Assembly (NCBI GenBank): GCA_963728765.1
Contig: CAVSKX010000002.1
Coordinates: 372,001 to 436,000, forward strand
Source of the DNA: AC-32 sp963728765
Lineage (GTDB): Bacteria; Actinomycetota; Thermoleophilia; Gaiellales; Gaiellaceae
DNA length: 64,000 nucleotides
Direction of reading: 5' to 3'
A program made the translations under genes and the position numbers. The notes beneath the pieces were generated by a model that saw nothing but the letters and a program-made list of their open reading frames with translations, made no database searches and was not told where the DNA came from. This document shows positions 31,006-38,750 of this stretch, piece after piece (the stretch's first letter is position 1; each line of letters begins with the position of its first letter).

Positions 31006-31539
31006 TCATGCCCGTTTTCCGACCTTCCGGCGGACGTACTCGCCCTCGTAGCGGATGCCCTTGCCCTTGTACGGCTCGGGCGGGCGCACCTTGCGCACCT
31101 CGGCGGCGGTCTGGCCGACCTGCTGCTTGTCGATGCCCTTGACGATCACCTCGGTCGGCGTGGGCACCTCGAAGGTGATCCCCGCAGGCGCCTTGAGCAC
31201 GACCGAGTGGGAGAAGCCGACGTTGAGCTCGAGGTCGGTCCCGCGCAGGGCGGCGCGGTAGCCGACGCCCTGGATCTCGAGGCGCTTCGAGAAGCCGTTC
31301 GTGACGCCCTCGACCATGTTCGCGATCAGCGAGCGCGTGAGGCCGTGCAGCGCGCGATCCTCGCCGCGCTCGGTCGGGCGCGACACGACGACCGTCGCGT
31401 CCTGCTGGTCGACCTGCATGCGCGGAGGGACCTGCTGGGTCAGCTCGCCGAGCGGGCCGTTCACCATCACGCGGCCGGGCGAGATCGAGACCGACACGCC
31501 GGACGGGAGCTCGATGGGCTGTCTACCGATTCGACTCAT
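31006..31539 (-). CDS. rplF: Ribosomal protein uL6
   Basis: A 177-residue L6: MSRIGRQPIELPSGVSVSI at the start, GYRAALRGTDLELNVGFSHSV in the middle and the hallmark VRPPEPYKGKGIRYEGEYVRRKVGK at the end (two pieces). It lies near the sarcin-ricin loop. It is 3 bp after rpsH. Confidence 0.97.
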   Translation of the reverse strand: MSRIGRQPIELPSGVSVSISPGRVMVNGPLGELTQQVPPRMQVDQQDATVVVSRPTERGEDRALHGLTRSLIANMVEGVTNGFSKRLEIQGVGYRAALRGTDLELNVGFSHSVVLKAPAGITFEVPTPTEVIVKGIDKQQVGQTAAEVRKVRPPEPYKGKGIRYEGEYVRRKVGKRA

Positions 31540-31542
31540 GGC

Positions 31543-31947
31543 TCACCAGACGAAACAGACGACCTCGCCGCCGACGCCCTGTTCCTCGGCGGCGCGGCTC
31601 GTAATCAGACCGTTGGACGTGGACAGGATCGCGGTGCCCATCCCGCCGAGGACGCGCGGCAAACGGTCCTTGCCCGCGTATACGCGGCGGCCGGGCTTCG
31701 AGACGCGCTTCAGGTCCGTGATCACACGCTCGCGGCTGCGGCCGTACTTGAGCTCGATCACGAGCGTGTCGTAGGGGGTGTCGTCCTCGGCATGCTCGAT
31801 CCGGTAGTCCTGGATGTAACCCTCCTCCTTGAGGATGCGCGCGATCTCGCTCTTCAGGCGCGAGGTCGGCATCTCGGCGCTCTCGTGCAACGCGCGGTTC
31901 GCGTTGCGGATCCTCGTGAGCATGTCTGCGATCGGGTCAGTCTGCAT
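31543..31947 (-). CDS. rpsH: Ribosomal protein uS8
   Basis: A 134-residue S8, primary binder of the 16S central domain and, in some bacteria, the spc operon repressor. It starts MQTDPIADMLTRIRNANRA and ends with the typical LSTSNGLITSRAAEEQGVGGE-VVCFVW. It lies 2 bp after rpsZ. Confidence 0.97.
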   Translation of the reverse strand: MQTDPIADMLTRIRNANRALHESAEMPTSRLKSEIARILKEEGYIQDYRIEHAEDDTPYDTLVIELKYGRSRERVITDLKRVSKPGRRVYAGKDRLPRVLGGMGTAILSTSNGLITSRAAEEQGVGGEVVCFVW

Positions 31948-31949
31948 GG

Positions 31950-32135
31950 CTACCAGCTCGACTTCGTCATTCCGGGGATCACGCCTTGGTGCGCGAGGTC
32001 GCGCAGGCAGATCCGGCAGAGCCCGAACTTCTTGTAGACCGCGCGTGGGCGGCCGCAGCGGTTGCAGCGCGAGTACGCGCGCGTCTTGAACCGCTGGGGC
32101 TTGCGCGATTTCTCGATCAGGGCCTTGCGTGCCAT
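31950..32135 (-). CDS. rpsZ: Ribosomal protein uS14, type Z
   Basis: A 61-residue zinc-binding S14 with Cys24, Cys27, Cys40 and Cys43 (YSRCNRCGRPRAVYKKFGLC, RICLRDLAHQG). It is the C+ form that is standard in the spc operon of Gram-positive bacteria and sits in the 30S head. It directly abuts rplE. Confidence 0.97.
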   Translation of the reverse strand: MARKALIEKSRKPQRFKTRAYSRCNRCGRPRAVYKKFGLCRICLRDLAHQGVIPGMTKSSW

Positions 32136-32717
32136 CTACTGCTGCTCTCCTTCTTCGGTTTCACGCTGGAACGGCATCCCGAGGGCGCGCAGGAGCGCCA
32201 GCCCTTGCTCGTCGTTCGCAGCGCTGGTCGTGATCGCAACGTCCAGGCCGCGGATTCCGGCGATCTGGTCGTAGTCGATCTCGGGAAAGATGATCTGCTC
32301 GCGGATCCCGAGCGAGAAGTTGCCGCGGCCGTCCATCGAGCGTGGGCTGAGGCCACGGAAGTCGCGGATGCGCGGGAGGGCGATCGACACGAGCCGGTCG
32401 AGGAACTCCCACATCCGGTCGCCGCGCAGGGTCACGCGCGCGCCGACGGGCATCCCCTCGCGCAACTTGAAGCTGGCGATCGACTTCCGCGCCTTGCGCA
32501 CGTGCGCGCGCTGGCCCGCGATGGTGGTCAGCTCGTCGATGGCGCTGTCGAGCATCTTCGCCTCCGTCTTCGCCTCGCCGACTCCCATGTTGAGCGTGAT
32601 CTTCTGGAGCCGCGGCACCTGCATCGTCGAGCTCAGCCCGAGCTCGTCCTTCAGGCGCGGGCGGACCTCCTGCTGGTAGGCCGTCTTCAGGCGGGGTGCG
32701 TAGCCGTTGGTGCTCAT
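32136..32717 (-). CDS. rplE: Ribosomal protein uL5
   Basis: A 193-residue L5 that binds 5S rRNA and bridges to S13. Landmarks are QVPRLQKITLNMGVGEA, ARKSIASFKLREGMPVG, RVTLRGDRMWEFLDRLVSIALP, RIRDFRGLSPRSMDGRGNFS and LGIREQIIFPEIDYDQ. Its start is preceded by repeat B3 in the gap to rplX. Confidence 0.97.
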   Translation of the reverse strand: MSTNGYAPRLKTAYQQEVRPRLKDELGLSSTMQVPRLQKITLNMGVGEAKTEAKMLDSAIDELTTIAGQRAHVRKARKSIASFKLREGMPVGARVTLRGDRMWEFLDRLVSIALPRIRDFRGLSPRSMDGRGNFSLGIREQIIFPEIDYDQIAGIRGLDVAITTSAANDEQGLALLRALGMPFQRETEEGEQQ

Positions 32718-32744
32718 CGGTGGATCTCCTGACGGGCAGCGTCT

Positions 32745-32817
32745 CGGCTGGTCAGCTCAGACGGACGCCCGGGCAAAGCCCGTACGTCCTGATGGCGGCA
32801 TCGCAAGCGACGCCTCA
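32745..32817 (+). repeat. Family B repeat, copy B3
   Basis: It begins with a GGCTG-gt-CAGCtC dyad, then CAGACGG, hairpin 1 ACGCCCGGGC-aaa-GCCCGTACGT, the linker CCTGATGGCGG, and hairpin 2 GGCATCGC-aa-GCGACGCC. It is nearly identical to B5 in the opposite orientation. The rplX stop codon falls in its last bases. Confidence 0.85.
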
Positions 32818-33186
32818 CTTGTCGATCTCCTGGCCGCAGTCGGCGCGCTTGCACACGCGTACGTAGACGACTCCGTCCTTGGTCTCCTTGGGTGCCATCC
32901 CGATCCGGGTCGGCCGGTTACACGTCGGGCAGACGAGCATGACGTTCGAGATCGGGACCGGCGCGGACTTCTCGATCACGCCGCCGGGGATCATCTGCGC
33001 GCCGCCCATGCGGTTCGCGTCACGCATCGGACGCGGTCGCGTGTGCCGCTTGACGACGTTCAAGTTCTCGACGACGACGCGGGCCTCACGCGGGCGCGCC
33101 TCGATGACGCGGCCCTGCTTGCCGCGGTCCTTGCCCGAGAGCATATGGACGAGATCGCCCTTTCTAACTCGCATCTTGTGCGCCAT
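32815..33186 (-). CDS. rplX: Ribosomal protein uL24
   Basis: A 123-residue L24 with the KOW motif KMRVRKGDLVHMLSGKDRGK, then VIEARPREARVVVENLNVVK and GVIEKSAPVPISNVMLVCPTC. A C-terminal extension has four cysteines (CPTCNRPT and CKRADCGQEI), a zinc-ribbon-like addition found in some Gram-positive L24. It is bracketed by repeats B3 and B4, both touching its ends. Confidence 0.95.
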   Translation of the reverse strand: MAHKMRVRKGDLVHMLSGKDRGKQGRVIEARPREARVVVENLNVVKRHTRPRPMRDANRMGGAQMIPGGVIEKSAPVPISNVMLVCPTCNRPTRIGMAPKETKDGVVYVRVCKRADCGQEIDK

Positions 33187-33189
33187 CAC

Positions 33190-33262
33190 GAGGCCTCGCT
33201 TGCGATGCCGGCTAGGGGCCATGGCGGCTTGGCCGCCGTGGCCGTCTTAACCCGGCTCGGGA
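33190..33262 (+). repeat. Family B repeat, copy B4
   Basis: In the minus-strand sense it reads GCCGGGTTAAGACGGCCACGG, hairpin 1 GGCGGCC-a-AGCCGCC, CCCCTAGC, then hairpin 2 GGCATCGC-aa-GCGAGGCC. It lies directly upstream of the rplX start codon, so hairpin 2 should influence ribosome access to that gene. Confidence 0.75.
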
Positions 33263-33295
33263 TGAACTGACAAGTTGGACTGGTGAGACCCATTC

Positions 33296-33664
33296 TCAGA
33301 GAACCTCCGGGGCCAGTGACACGATCTTCATGAAGTTCTTCTCGCGGAGCTCGCGCGCGACGGGCCCGAAGATGCGGGTGCCGCGCGGGTTGCGTGCGGT
33401 GTCGATCAGGACGGCGGCGTTCTCGTCGAACGCGATCGAGGTGCCGTCGTCGCGGCCGAACGGCTTGCGCGTCCGGACCACGACCGCCTCCACGACCTCG
33501 CCCTTCTTGACCGCGCCCTGCGGGCTCGCGGTCTTGACGGTGGCGGTGATCACGTCGCCCACGCGCGCGTAGCGGCGCTTCGAGCCGCCCTTCACGCGGA
33601 TGCAGAGGATCTCGCGCGCGCCCGTGTTGTCCGCGACGCGCAGTCTCGATTCCTGCTGGATCAT
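33296..33664 (-). CDS. rplN: Ribosomal protein uL14
   Basis: A 122-residue L14: MIQQESRLRVADNTGAREI, VGDVITATVKTASPQGAVKKG, VVVRTRKPFGRDDGTSIAFDEN and GTRIFGPVARELREKNFMKIVSLAPEVL in pieces. It forms an intersubunit bridge with 16S rRNA. It lies 4 bp after rpsQ. Confidence 0.97.
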   Translation of the reverse strand: MIQQESRLRVADNTGAREILCIRVKGGSKRRYARVGDVITATVKTASPQGAVKKGEVVEAVVVRTRKPFGRDDGTSIAFDENAAVLIDTARNPRGTRIFGPVARELREKNFMKIVSLAPEVL

Positions 33665-33668
33665 CTCG

Positions 33669-34316
33669 CTACTTGGCCTCCTCGAGCACCTCGGCGAGGC
33701 GCCAGTTCTTGGTCTTGCTGAGCGGGCGCGTCTCGACGATGCGGACGAGGTCGCCGACCTTGGCTGCGTTCTGCTCGTCGTGCGCGTGGAACTTCGTCGA
33801 GCGGCGAACGACCTTCTTGTACTTCCGATGCGCCTTCACCGTGTCGACCTTGACCACGATCGTCTTGTCCATCGCGTCGGAGACGACGACACCGCGCCGC
33901 TCCTGGCTGCGACCGCGCTCGTGCTCCGGCTTCGGCAGCCGGACGATCGGCTTCCTCGTGGCCGGGCGCTCGCGCTTCGGCTTGACGTGCTTGTGCCGCT
34001 GCGAGCGCGGCAGGCGCTTGCGCTTCGGCTTCGCCGTCGGCTGGACGGGAGCAGCGGCCTCCGGCTCGCCTTCCTCGGCGGCTTCGGCTTCGGCAGCGGG
34101 CTCCTCGGCTTCGGTGGCCGGCTCCTCGGCCTCCGGCTCCTCGGCGGCAGGCTCCTCGGCGGCAGGCTCCTCGGCGGCAGGCTCCTCGGCGGCAGGCTCC
34201 TCGGCGGCAGGCTCCTCGGGCGCCGGTTCCTCGGCGGGCGCCTCGGCCGCCGGCTCTTCGGCTACCGGCTCGTCCGTGGTCTCTTCGGTTTGCTCGTTCT
34301 TCTCTTCGTCAGCCAT
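33669..34316 (-). CDS. rpsQ: Ribosomal protein uS17 with long acidic N-terminal extension
   Basis: A 215-residue protein; normal S17 is about 80-110. The true S17 domain starts near residue 135 (RRGVVVSDAMDKTIVVKVD, then HRKYKKVVRRSTKFHAHDE and VGDLVRIVETRPLSKTKNWRL). Residues 1-90 are an acidic region made largely of EEPAA units, then 92-135 a strongly basic linker (AKPKRKRLPRSQRHKHVKPKR). A start just before the S17 domain is not obvious, and the ATG at 34316 overlaps the rpmC stop by 8 bp, so the long form is likely made. Confidence 0.93.
   Translation of the reverse strand: MADEEKNEQTEETTDEPVAEEPAAEAPAEEPAPEEPAAEEPAAEEPAAEEPAAEEPAAEEPEAEEPATEAEEPAAEAEAAEEGEPEAAAPVQPTAKPKRKRLPRSQRHKHVKPKRERPATRKPIVRLPKPEHERGRSQERRGVVVSDAMDKTIVVKVDTVKAHRKYKKVVRRSTKFHAHDEQNAAKVGDLVRIVETRPLSKTKNWRLAEVLEEAK
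34136..34210 (-). repeat. 15-bp minisatellite inside rpsQ
   Basis: Five perfect tandem copies of gctcctcggcggcag (plus-strand reading) encode successive EEPAA units, with diverged units on both sides. Perfect identity at the DNA level suggests recent slippage and likely length variation between strains. Confidence 0.95.
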
Positions 34317-34510
34317 GTGTCTCTCTCGTGATGCCTGCCTCCCGCTCGTAGCGGATGGTCAGGATGCGTGCGATCTCACGCTTCGCCAGCTTCAGGCGCG
34401 CGGGGTTCTCGAGCGCGCCGGTCGCGGACTGGAAGCGCAGGTTGAACAGCTCCTGTCGCGTGTCGGCGAGCCGGTTGTCCAGCTCCTCGTCGGTCAGGTC
34501 GCGCAGCTCC

Positions 34511-34521
<11 letters not shown>
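34309..34521 (-). CDS. rpmC: Ribosomal protein uL29
   Basis: A 70-residue L29 from a TTG start overlapping the end of rplP. The start is fixed by homology, since MRARELRDLTDEELDNRL is the standard opening and no ATG or GTG is near. It continues ELFNLRFQSATGALENPARL. It lies at the tunnel exit and contacts trigger factor and SRP sites. Confidence 0.95.
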
Positions 34522-34936
<415 letters not shown>

Positions 34937-35956
34937 CTACGTCGTCTCCTTCTCCGAGCTCTCCTCGGACGGCGCCTCGGCGGCCGGCTCAGCCGGTGCC
35001 TCGGCGGCCGGCTCGGCCGGTGCGGCCTGGGTCTCAGGCTCTGCCGCCGGCTGCTCGGGAGCCTCCGCCGGGGGCGGCGTCTCCTCGGTGCGTGGACGCT
35101 CGGGGGTTTCCTGAGAGCGCGGCCTGCCGCGGCCACCGCCACCCGGCCTGCGCGGTCCGCCCTGGCCCTTGCGCCGCTGGCGCACGGGGCCGAGGCCCTC
35201 GCGGTCGGGACCGCGCCCGCGGCCGCCCTCGCGCGAGGCGCCGAGGCCCTCGGCGGTGCCGCCGCGGCGGCGTGCCTGGTCCTGGTCGCCGAGGCGCGAG
35301 TCGCGCTGCGAGACGCCCTCGAAACCCTCGGGCATGATCTCGCCCTTGTTGATCCAGACCTTCACGCCGATGCGGCCGTAGGTCGTCTTCGCCTCGGCGA
35401 AGCCGTAGTCGATGTCCGCCCGGATCGTGTGCAGCGGCACGCGCCCCTCGGAGTAGCTCTCCGAGCGGCTCATCTCGGTGCCGGCCAGGCGGCCGCCGCA
35501 CTGCACCTTCACGCCCTGCGCGCCGGAGCGGATCGCGGAGGCGAGCGAGCGCTTCATCGCGCGCCGGAAGCTGACGCGGTTCTGGAGCTGCTCGGCAATC
35601 GACTGCGCGACGAGCTTCGCGTCGAGCTCGGGCCGCTTGATCTCGTTGATGTTGATGTGCACGGCCTTGTTGGTCATGCCGTGGATCTCCTTGCGCAGCG
35701 CGTCGACCTCGACCCCGGACTTGCCGATCACGATGCCCGGGCGTGCGGTGTAGATGTCGATCGTGATGCGCTGGGCGTCCTTGCGGATCAGGATGTCGGA
35801 CAGCCCCGCGTGCTCGAGCTTCCCGTAGATGTGCTCGCGGATCTTGAGGTCCTCGAGCAAGAACGCCGGGAACTCCTTCGTCCCCGTGTACCAGTTCGAC
35901 TTCCAGTCATGAATGACGCCGACCCGCAGGCCGCCGGGATGGATCTTTTGCCCCAC
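34937..35956 (-). CDS. rpsC: Ribosomal protein uS3 with long Pro/Ala/Glu tail
   Basis: A 339-residue S3; common lengths are 210-280. The core has GQKIHPGGLRVGVIHDWKSNW, the KH domain GIVIGKSGVEVDALRKEI, and GVKVQCGGRLAGTEMSRSE. From about residue 212 a glycine/arginine-rich stretch (GGRGRGPDREGLGPVRQRRKG) is followed by EETPPPAEAPEQPAAEPETQ and alternating PAEPAAEAPAEP. The GTG start shares one base with the rplV stop (TAGTG). Confidence 0.95.
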   Translation of the reverse strand: MGQKIHPGGLRVGVIHDWKSNWYTGTKEFPAFLLEDLKIREHIYGKLEHAGLSDILIRKDAQRITIDIYTARPGIVIGKSGVEVDALRKEIHGMTNKAVHININEIKRPELDAKLVAQSIAEQLQNRVSFRRAMKRSLASAIRSGAQGVKVQCGGRLAGTEMSRSESYSEGRVPLHTIRADIDYGFAEAKTTYGRIGVKVWINKGEIMPEGFEGVSQRDSRLGDQDQARRRGGTAEGLGASREGGRGRGPDREGLGPVRQRRKGQGGPRRPGGGGRGRPRSQETPERPRTEETPPPAEAPEQPAAEPETQAAPAEPAAEAPAEPAAEAPSEESSEKETT

Positions 35957-36453
35957 TAGGAGCTCGCCTCCTCGGACTTCTTCTTGCGCGCCGCGGGCTT
36001 GCGCTTCGGCGCGGGCTTCTTCTCGGGCTGTTCCGCCTTCGGCTCCTCGGCCTTCGGCTCCTCGACCTTTGGCGCCGGCTCGGGTGTAGGTACAGGTGCG
36101 CCCTCGAGCGGGGTCAGCCGGACGGTGATGTGGCAGGTCGGCTTCCGGATCCGGGCGGCACGGCCGCGCGCTCGGGCGCGCCAACGCTTCATCACCGGGC
36201 CCTCGTCCACGAACGCGGCCGACACGACAAGGTCGTCGCCGACGAGGTTGTGGTTCGCCTCGGCGTTCGCGACGGCCGAGCTCAGCACCTTCTCGATCTC
36301 GCGCGCCGCGGCACGCTGGGTGAACGCGAGCACCGTCCGAGCCTCCGGCACCGAGCGGCCGCGGATGTGGTCCACGACCAGCCGGGCCTTGCGGGGTGAC
36401 ATGCGCACCCACTTGGCCACGGCCTGAACCTCCTGGCGCTCGGCGGTTGCCAC
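35956..36453 (-). CDS. rplV: Ribosomal protein uL22 with basic/acidic tail
   Basis: A 165-residue L22; typical length is about 110-130. The core is VRMSPRKARLVVDHIRGRSV, LSSAVANAEANHNLVGDDLVV and KRWRARARGRAARIRKPTCH. Residues from about 120 form a tail (APVPTPEPAPKVEEPKAEEP, then KPAPKRKPAARKKKSEEASS). L22 lines the exit tunnel with its hairpin while its globular part and tail face the surface. GTG start. Confidence 0.95.
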   Translation of the reverse strand: MATAERQEVQAVAKWVRMSPRKARLVVDHIRGRSVPEARTVLAFTQRAAAREIEKVLSSAVANAEANHNLVGDDLVVSAAFVDEGPVMKRWRARARGRAARIRKPTCHITVRLTPLEGAPVPTPEPAPKVEEPKAEEPKAEQPEKKPAPKRKPAARKKKSEEASS

Positions 36454-36734
36454 TAGCGCTTCACCTCCGCCTTGCGGTCGCCGGAGTGGCCCCGAAACGT
36501 GCGGGTCGGGGCGAACTCGCCCAGCTTGTGGCCGACCATCTGCTCGGTGATGAAGACGGGCACGTGCTTGCGGCCGTCATGAACGGCGATCGTGTGCCCG
36601 ACCATCTCCGGGAAGATCGTCGAGGCGCGCGACCAGGTCCGGACCATCTGCTTCGACCCGGTGTCGTTCATCGAGCTGATGCGCGCCAGCAGGCGCTCCT
36701 CCACGAACGGTCCCTTTTTGCTTGATCTACTCAC
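36453..36734 (-). CDS. rpsS: Ribosomal protein uS19
   Basis: A 93-residue S19: MSRSSKKGPFVEERLLARI, RASTIFPEMVGHTIAVHDGRK and VGHKLGEFAPTRTFRGHSGD. It sits in the 30S head next to S13. GTG start. It is directly followed by rplV with one shared base. Confidence 0.97.
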   Translation of the reverse strand: MSRSSKKGPFVEERLLARISSMNDTGSKQMVRTWSRASTIFPEMVGHTIAVHDGRKHVPVFITEQMVGHKLGEFAPTRTFRGHSGDRKAEVKR

Positions 36735-37577
36735 TTAGCGCTTCTCCTTGCCGCGGCGACGGCCGCGAACGATCAACTTGTCGGACTCCTTGTGCTTGCG
36801 CCGGGTGCGCTTGCCGAGCGTCGGCACGCCCCACGGCGTGACCGGGTGCCGGCCACCCTTCGACTTGCCCTCGCCGCCTCCGTGCGGGTGGTCGACGGGA
36901 TTCATCGCCGAGCCGCGCACGGTCGGCCGCTTGCCCATCCAGCGGCTGCGGCCCGCCTTGCCGCCGGTGACGTTCTCGTGGTCGACATTGCCGACCTGAC
37001 CCACCGTCGCCCGGCACGTGAGCAGGACCCGCCGCAGCTCGCCCGATGGTAGCCGAAGCACGCCATGGCCCTCGTCCTTCGCGACGAGCTGGATTCCCGA
37101 GCCGGCGCTGCGCGCGAGCTGACCGCCCTTGCCGGGCTTCAGCTCGACGTTGTGCACGAGCGTGCCGGTCGGGATGTTGGCCAGCGGCAGCGCGTTGCCC
37201 GGCTTGATGTCGGCGCCGGGGCCGGACTCGACGGTTGCGCCGACCTGCAGCCGCGCGGGCGCGAGGATGTAGGCCTTCGCGCCGTCCGCGTAGTGCAGCA
37301 GCGCGATTCGCGCCGACCGGTTCGGGTCGTACTCGATCGCGGCCACCGACGCCGGCACGCCGTCCTTGACGCGCTTGAAGTCGATCTTGCGGTAGCGGCG
37401 CTTGTGACCGCCGCCCTGGTGGCGCCGGGTGATGCGGCCGTGCGCGTTCCGCCCGCCGCTCTTCTTCAGCGGCTCGACGAGGCTCTTCTCGGGCTCGCTC
37501 TTCGTGATCTCGTCGAACGTCGAGACCGACATGAAGCGGCGGCCCGGGCTGGTCGGCTTGTACTTACGGACGGGCAT
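36735..37577 (-). CDS. rplB: Ribosomal protein uL2
   Basis: A 280-residue L2: MPVRKYKPTSPGRRFMSVSTF, GRNAHGRITRRHQGGGHKRR, and the peptidyl-transferase-proximal GSAMNPVDHPHGGGEGKSKGG with its conserved His. It closes with the basic tail KLIVRGRRRGKEKR. ATG start. The 5' gap toward rplW is filled by repeat A3. Confidence 0.98.
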   Translation of the reverse strand: MPVRKYKPTSPGRRFMSVSTFDEITKSEPEKSLVEPLKKSGGRNAHGRITRRHQGGGHKRRYRKIDFKRVKDGVPASVAAIEYDPNRSARIALLHYADGAKAYILAPARLQVGATVESGPGADIKPGNALPLANIPTGTLVHNVELKPGKGGQLARSAGSGIQLVAKDEGHGVLRLPSGELRRVLLTCRATVGQVGNVDHENVTGGKAGRSRWMGKRPTVRGSAMNPVDHPHGGGEGKSKGGRHPVTPWGVPTLGKRTRRKHKESDKLIVRGRRRGKEKR

Positions 37578-37578
37578 C

Positions 37579-37742
37579 AGTGGCTCTCCCGGTGACGGTT
37601 TCGCGCGTCTGGTGTGCGAGGCGCAAGCAGTGCAAGGACGCAGGGAGCGCTCATGCCATGAGGCATGAGCGCGACTGAGGACGCGGCAATGCGCCGCCCA
37701 TCGCGCGCCAGAGGTGCCCTAACTGTTGCCGGGTGAGCCACT
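37579..37742 (+). repeat. Family A long-hairpin element, copy A3
   Basis: It has perfect 8-bp ends (AGTGGCTC / GAGCCACT) and long imperfect arms (CCCGG / CCGGG, TCTGG / CCAGA and more). The core reads GCAAGGACGCAGGGAGCGC, hairpin TCATGCC-atga-GGCATGA, GCGACTGAGGACGC. The central stem differs from the other copies at both paired sides (compensatory change). It fills the rplW-rplB gap and overlaps the rplW stop codon by two bases. Confidence 0.85.
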
Positions 37743-38037
37743 AGGCCTGAGCCCCCTCGAAGATCTCGATCGAGTCGCCTTCGCGCAGCTGCACGATGGC
37801 CTTCTTCCAGCCGGGCTTCTGCCCGCGGATCAGACCGCGGCGCTTCGGCTTCGGCTGCACCTTGATCACGTTCACGGCCTGCACGCGCACCTGGAACAGC
37901 TCCTCCACGGCCTGCCGGATCTGCGTCTTGTGCGCGTCGGGATGGACGCGGAATGCGTACTTGCGCTGCTCGATCAGCTCGTAGCTCTTCTCCGAGACGA
38001 CCGGCGCGAGCAAGACCTGGTTCGGATGCAAGCTCAT
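37741..38037 (-). CDS. rplW: Ribosomal protein uL23
   Basis: A 98-residue L23: LLAPVVSEKSYELIEQRKYAF, HKTQIRQAVEELFQVRVQAVN and KPKRRGLIRGQKPGWKKAIV. It forms the docking site for trigger factor and SRP at the tunnel exit. The ATG at 38037 overlaps the rplD stop by four bases. Confidence 0.97.
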   Translation of the reverse strand: MSLHPNQVLLAPVVSEKSYELIEQRKYAFRVHPDAHKTQIRQAVEELFQVRVQAVNVIKVQPKPKRRGLIRGQKPGWKKAIVQLREGDSIEIFEGAQA

Positions 38038-38750
38038 GACGCCCTCCCCTGCACGTTCTCGAGCGCACCCTCGGTGACGAGCAGCGAGCGCGCCCAGACG
38101 ACGTGCTGCACCTCGAGCTCGACCGGCACGGTCACGACGACGCGGTCCAGGTTGCGGAACGACTTGATCAGCGCCTCCTCCTCGGGCTGTGCGACGACCA
38201 GCACCGGCAACTCCTTGTCCCACGAGCCGAGCAGCTCGACGGCGGCCTTCGTCGACGGCGCGTCGAAGCCGGAGGCGTCGAGCACGCCGATCGTCTCGCC
38301 CTGCGCGTGCGCGGAGAGCGCGCTACGCAGCGCGGCCTTCCGTGCCTTGCGGTTCACTTTCGAGTCGAAATTGCGGTTGTTTGGCGGGAACGCCATGCCG
38401 CCGCCCGTGAAGTGCGGGGCCCGGATCGTCCCGGCGCGGGCGCGACCCGTTCCCTTCTGCCGCCACGGCTTCGCGCGGCCGCCCGCGACCAGGCCGCGGC
38501 TCTTCCCGCCGCGCGTGTTGGCCCGAGCCGCGTTCTGCTCGGCGCGAACCGTCTCGTGCACGAGGTGCGGCTTCACCTCGGCGCCGAAGACGCCTTCCTC
38601 GAGGGAGACGGTCTTCGAGGAGCCGAGAACCGATGCCTTCAAGGCACCGCTTGCGGCGCCGCCATCAGGACGCGCGGGCTTTGCCCGGGCGTCCGTCTGA
38701 ACCGACCGGTCGGAAACCTTGGCCCCTGTCTTCGAGGCTCTAGGCGCCAC
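38034..38750 (-). CDS. rplD: Ribosomal protein uL4 with repeat-derived N-terminal extension
   Basis: A 238-residue L4. The normal L4 domain starts at about residue 38 (KASVLGSSKTVSLEEGVFGAE, then AARANTRGGKSRGL and GGRAKPWRQKGTGRARAGTIRAP in part). The first 37 residues (starting MAPRASKTGAKVSDRSVQTD) are encoded mostly by repeat B5. The GTG at 38750 has a good site (GGGAGGA, 9-nt spacing) overlapping the rplC end. A TTG at 38642 exactly where L4 homology begins is the alternative start but lacks a Shine-Dalgarno. L4 lines the exit tunnel and in some bacteria represses its operon. Confidence 0.93.
   Translation of the reverse strand: MAPRASKTGAKVSDRSVQTDARAKPARPDGGAASGALKASVLGSSKTVSLEEGVFGAEVKPHLVHETVRAEQNAARANTRGGKSRGLVAGGRAKPWRQKGTGRARAGTIRAPHFTGGGMAFPPNNRNFDSKVNRKARKAALRSALSAHAQGETIGVLDASGFDAPSTKAAVELLGSWDKELPVLVVAQPEEEALIKSFRNLDRVVVTVPVELEVQHVVWARSLLVTEGALENVQGRAS
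38641..38713 (-). repeat. Family B repeat, copy B5, within the rplD reading frame
   Basis: On the minus strand it reads CCGACCGGTCGGTTCAGACGG, hairpin 1 ACGCCCGGGC-aaa-GCCCGCGCGT, CCTGATGGCGG, hairpin 2 GGCGCCGC-aa-GCGGTGCC. It matches B3 over more than 50 bases and shares the GACCGGTCGGTTCA lead with B1. Its last bases adjoin the L4 homology. Confidence 0.85.

Noticed and set aside
34136..34210. CRISPR-like array
   Set aside because: The 15-bp units are contiguous without spacers and in frame with rpsQ, so they form a coding minisatellite.
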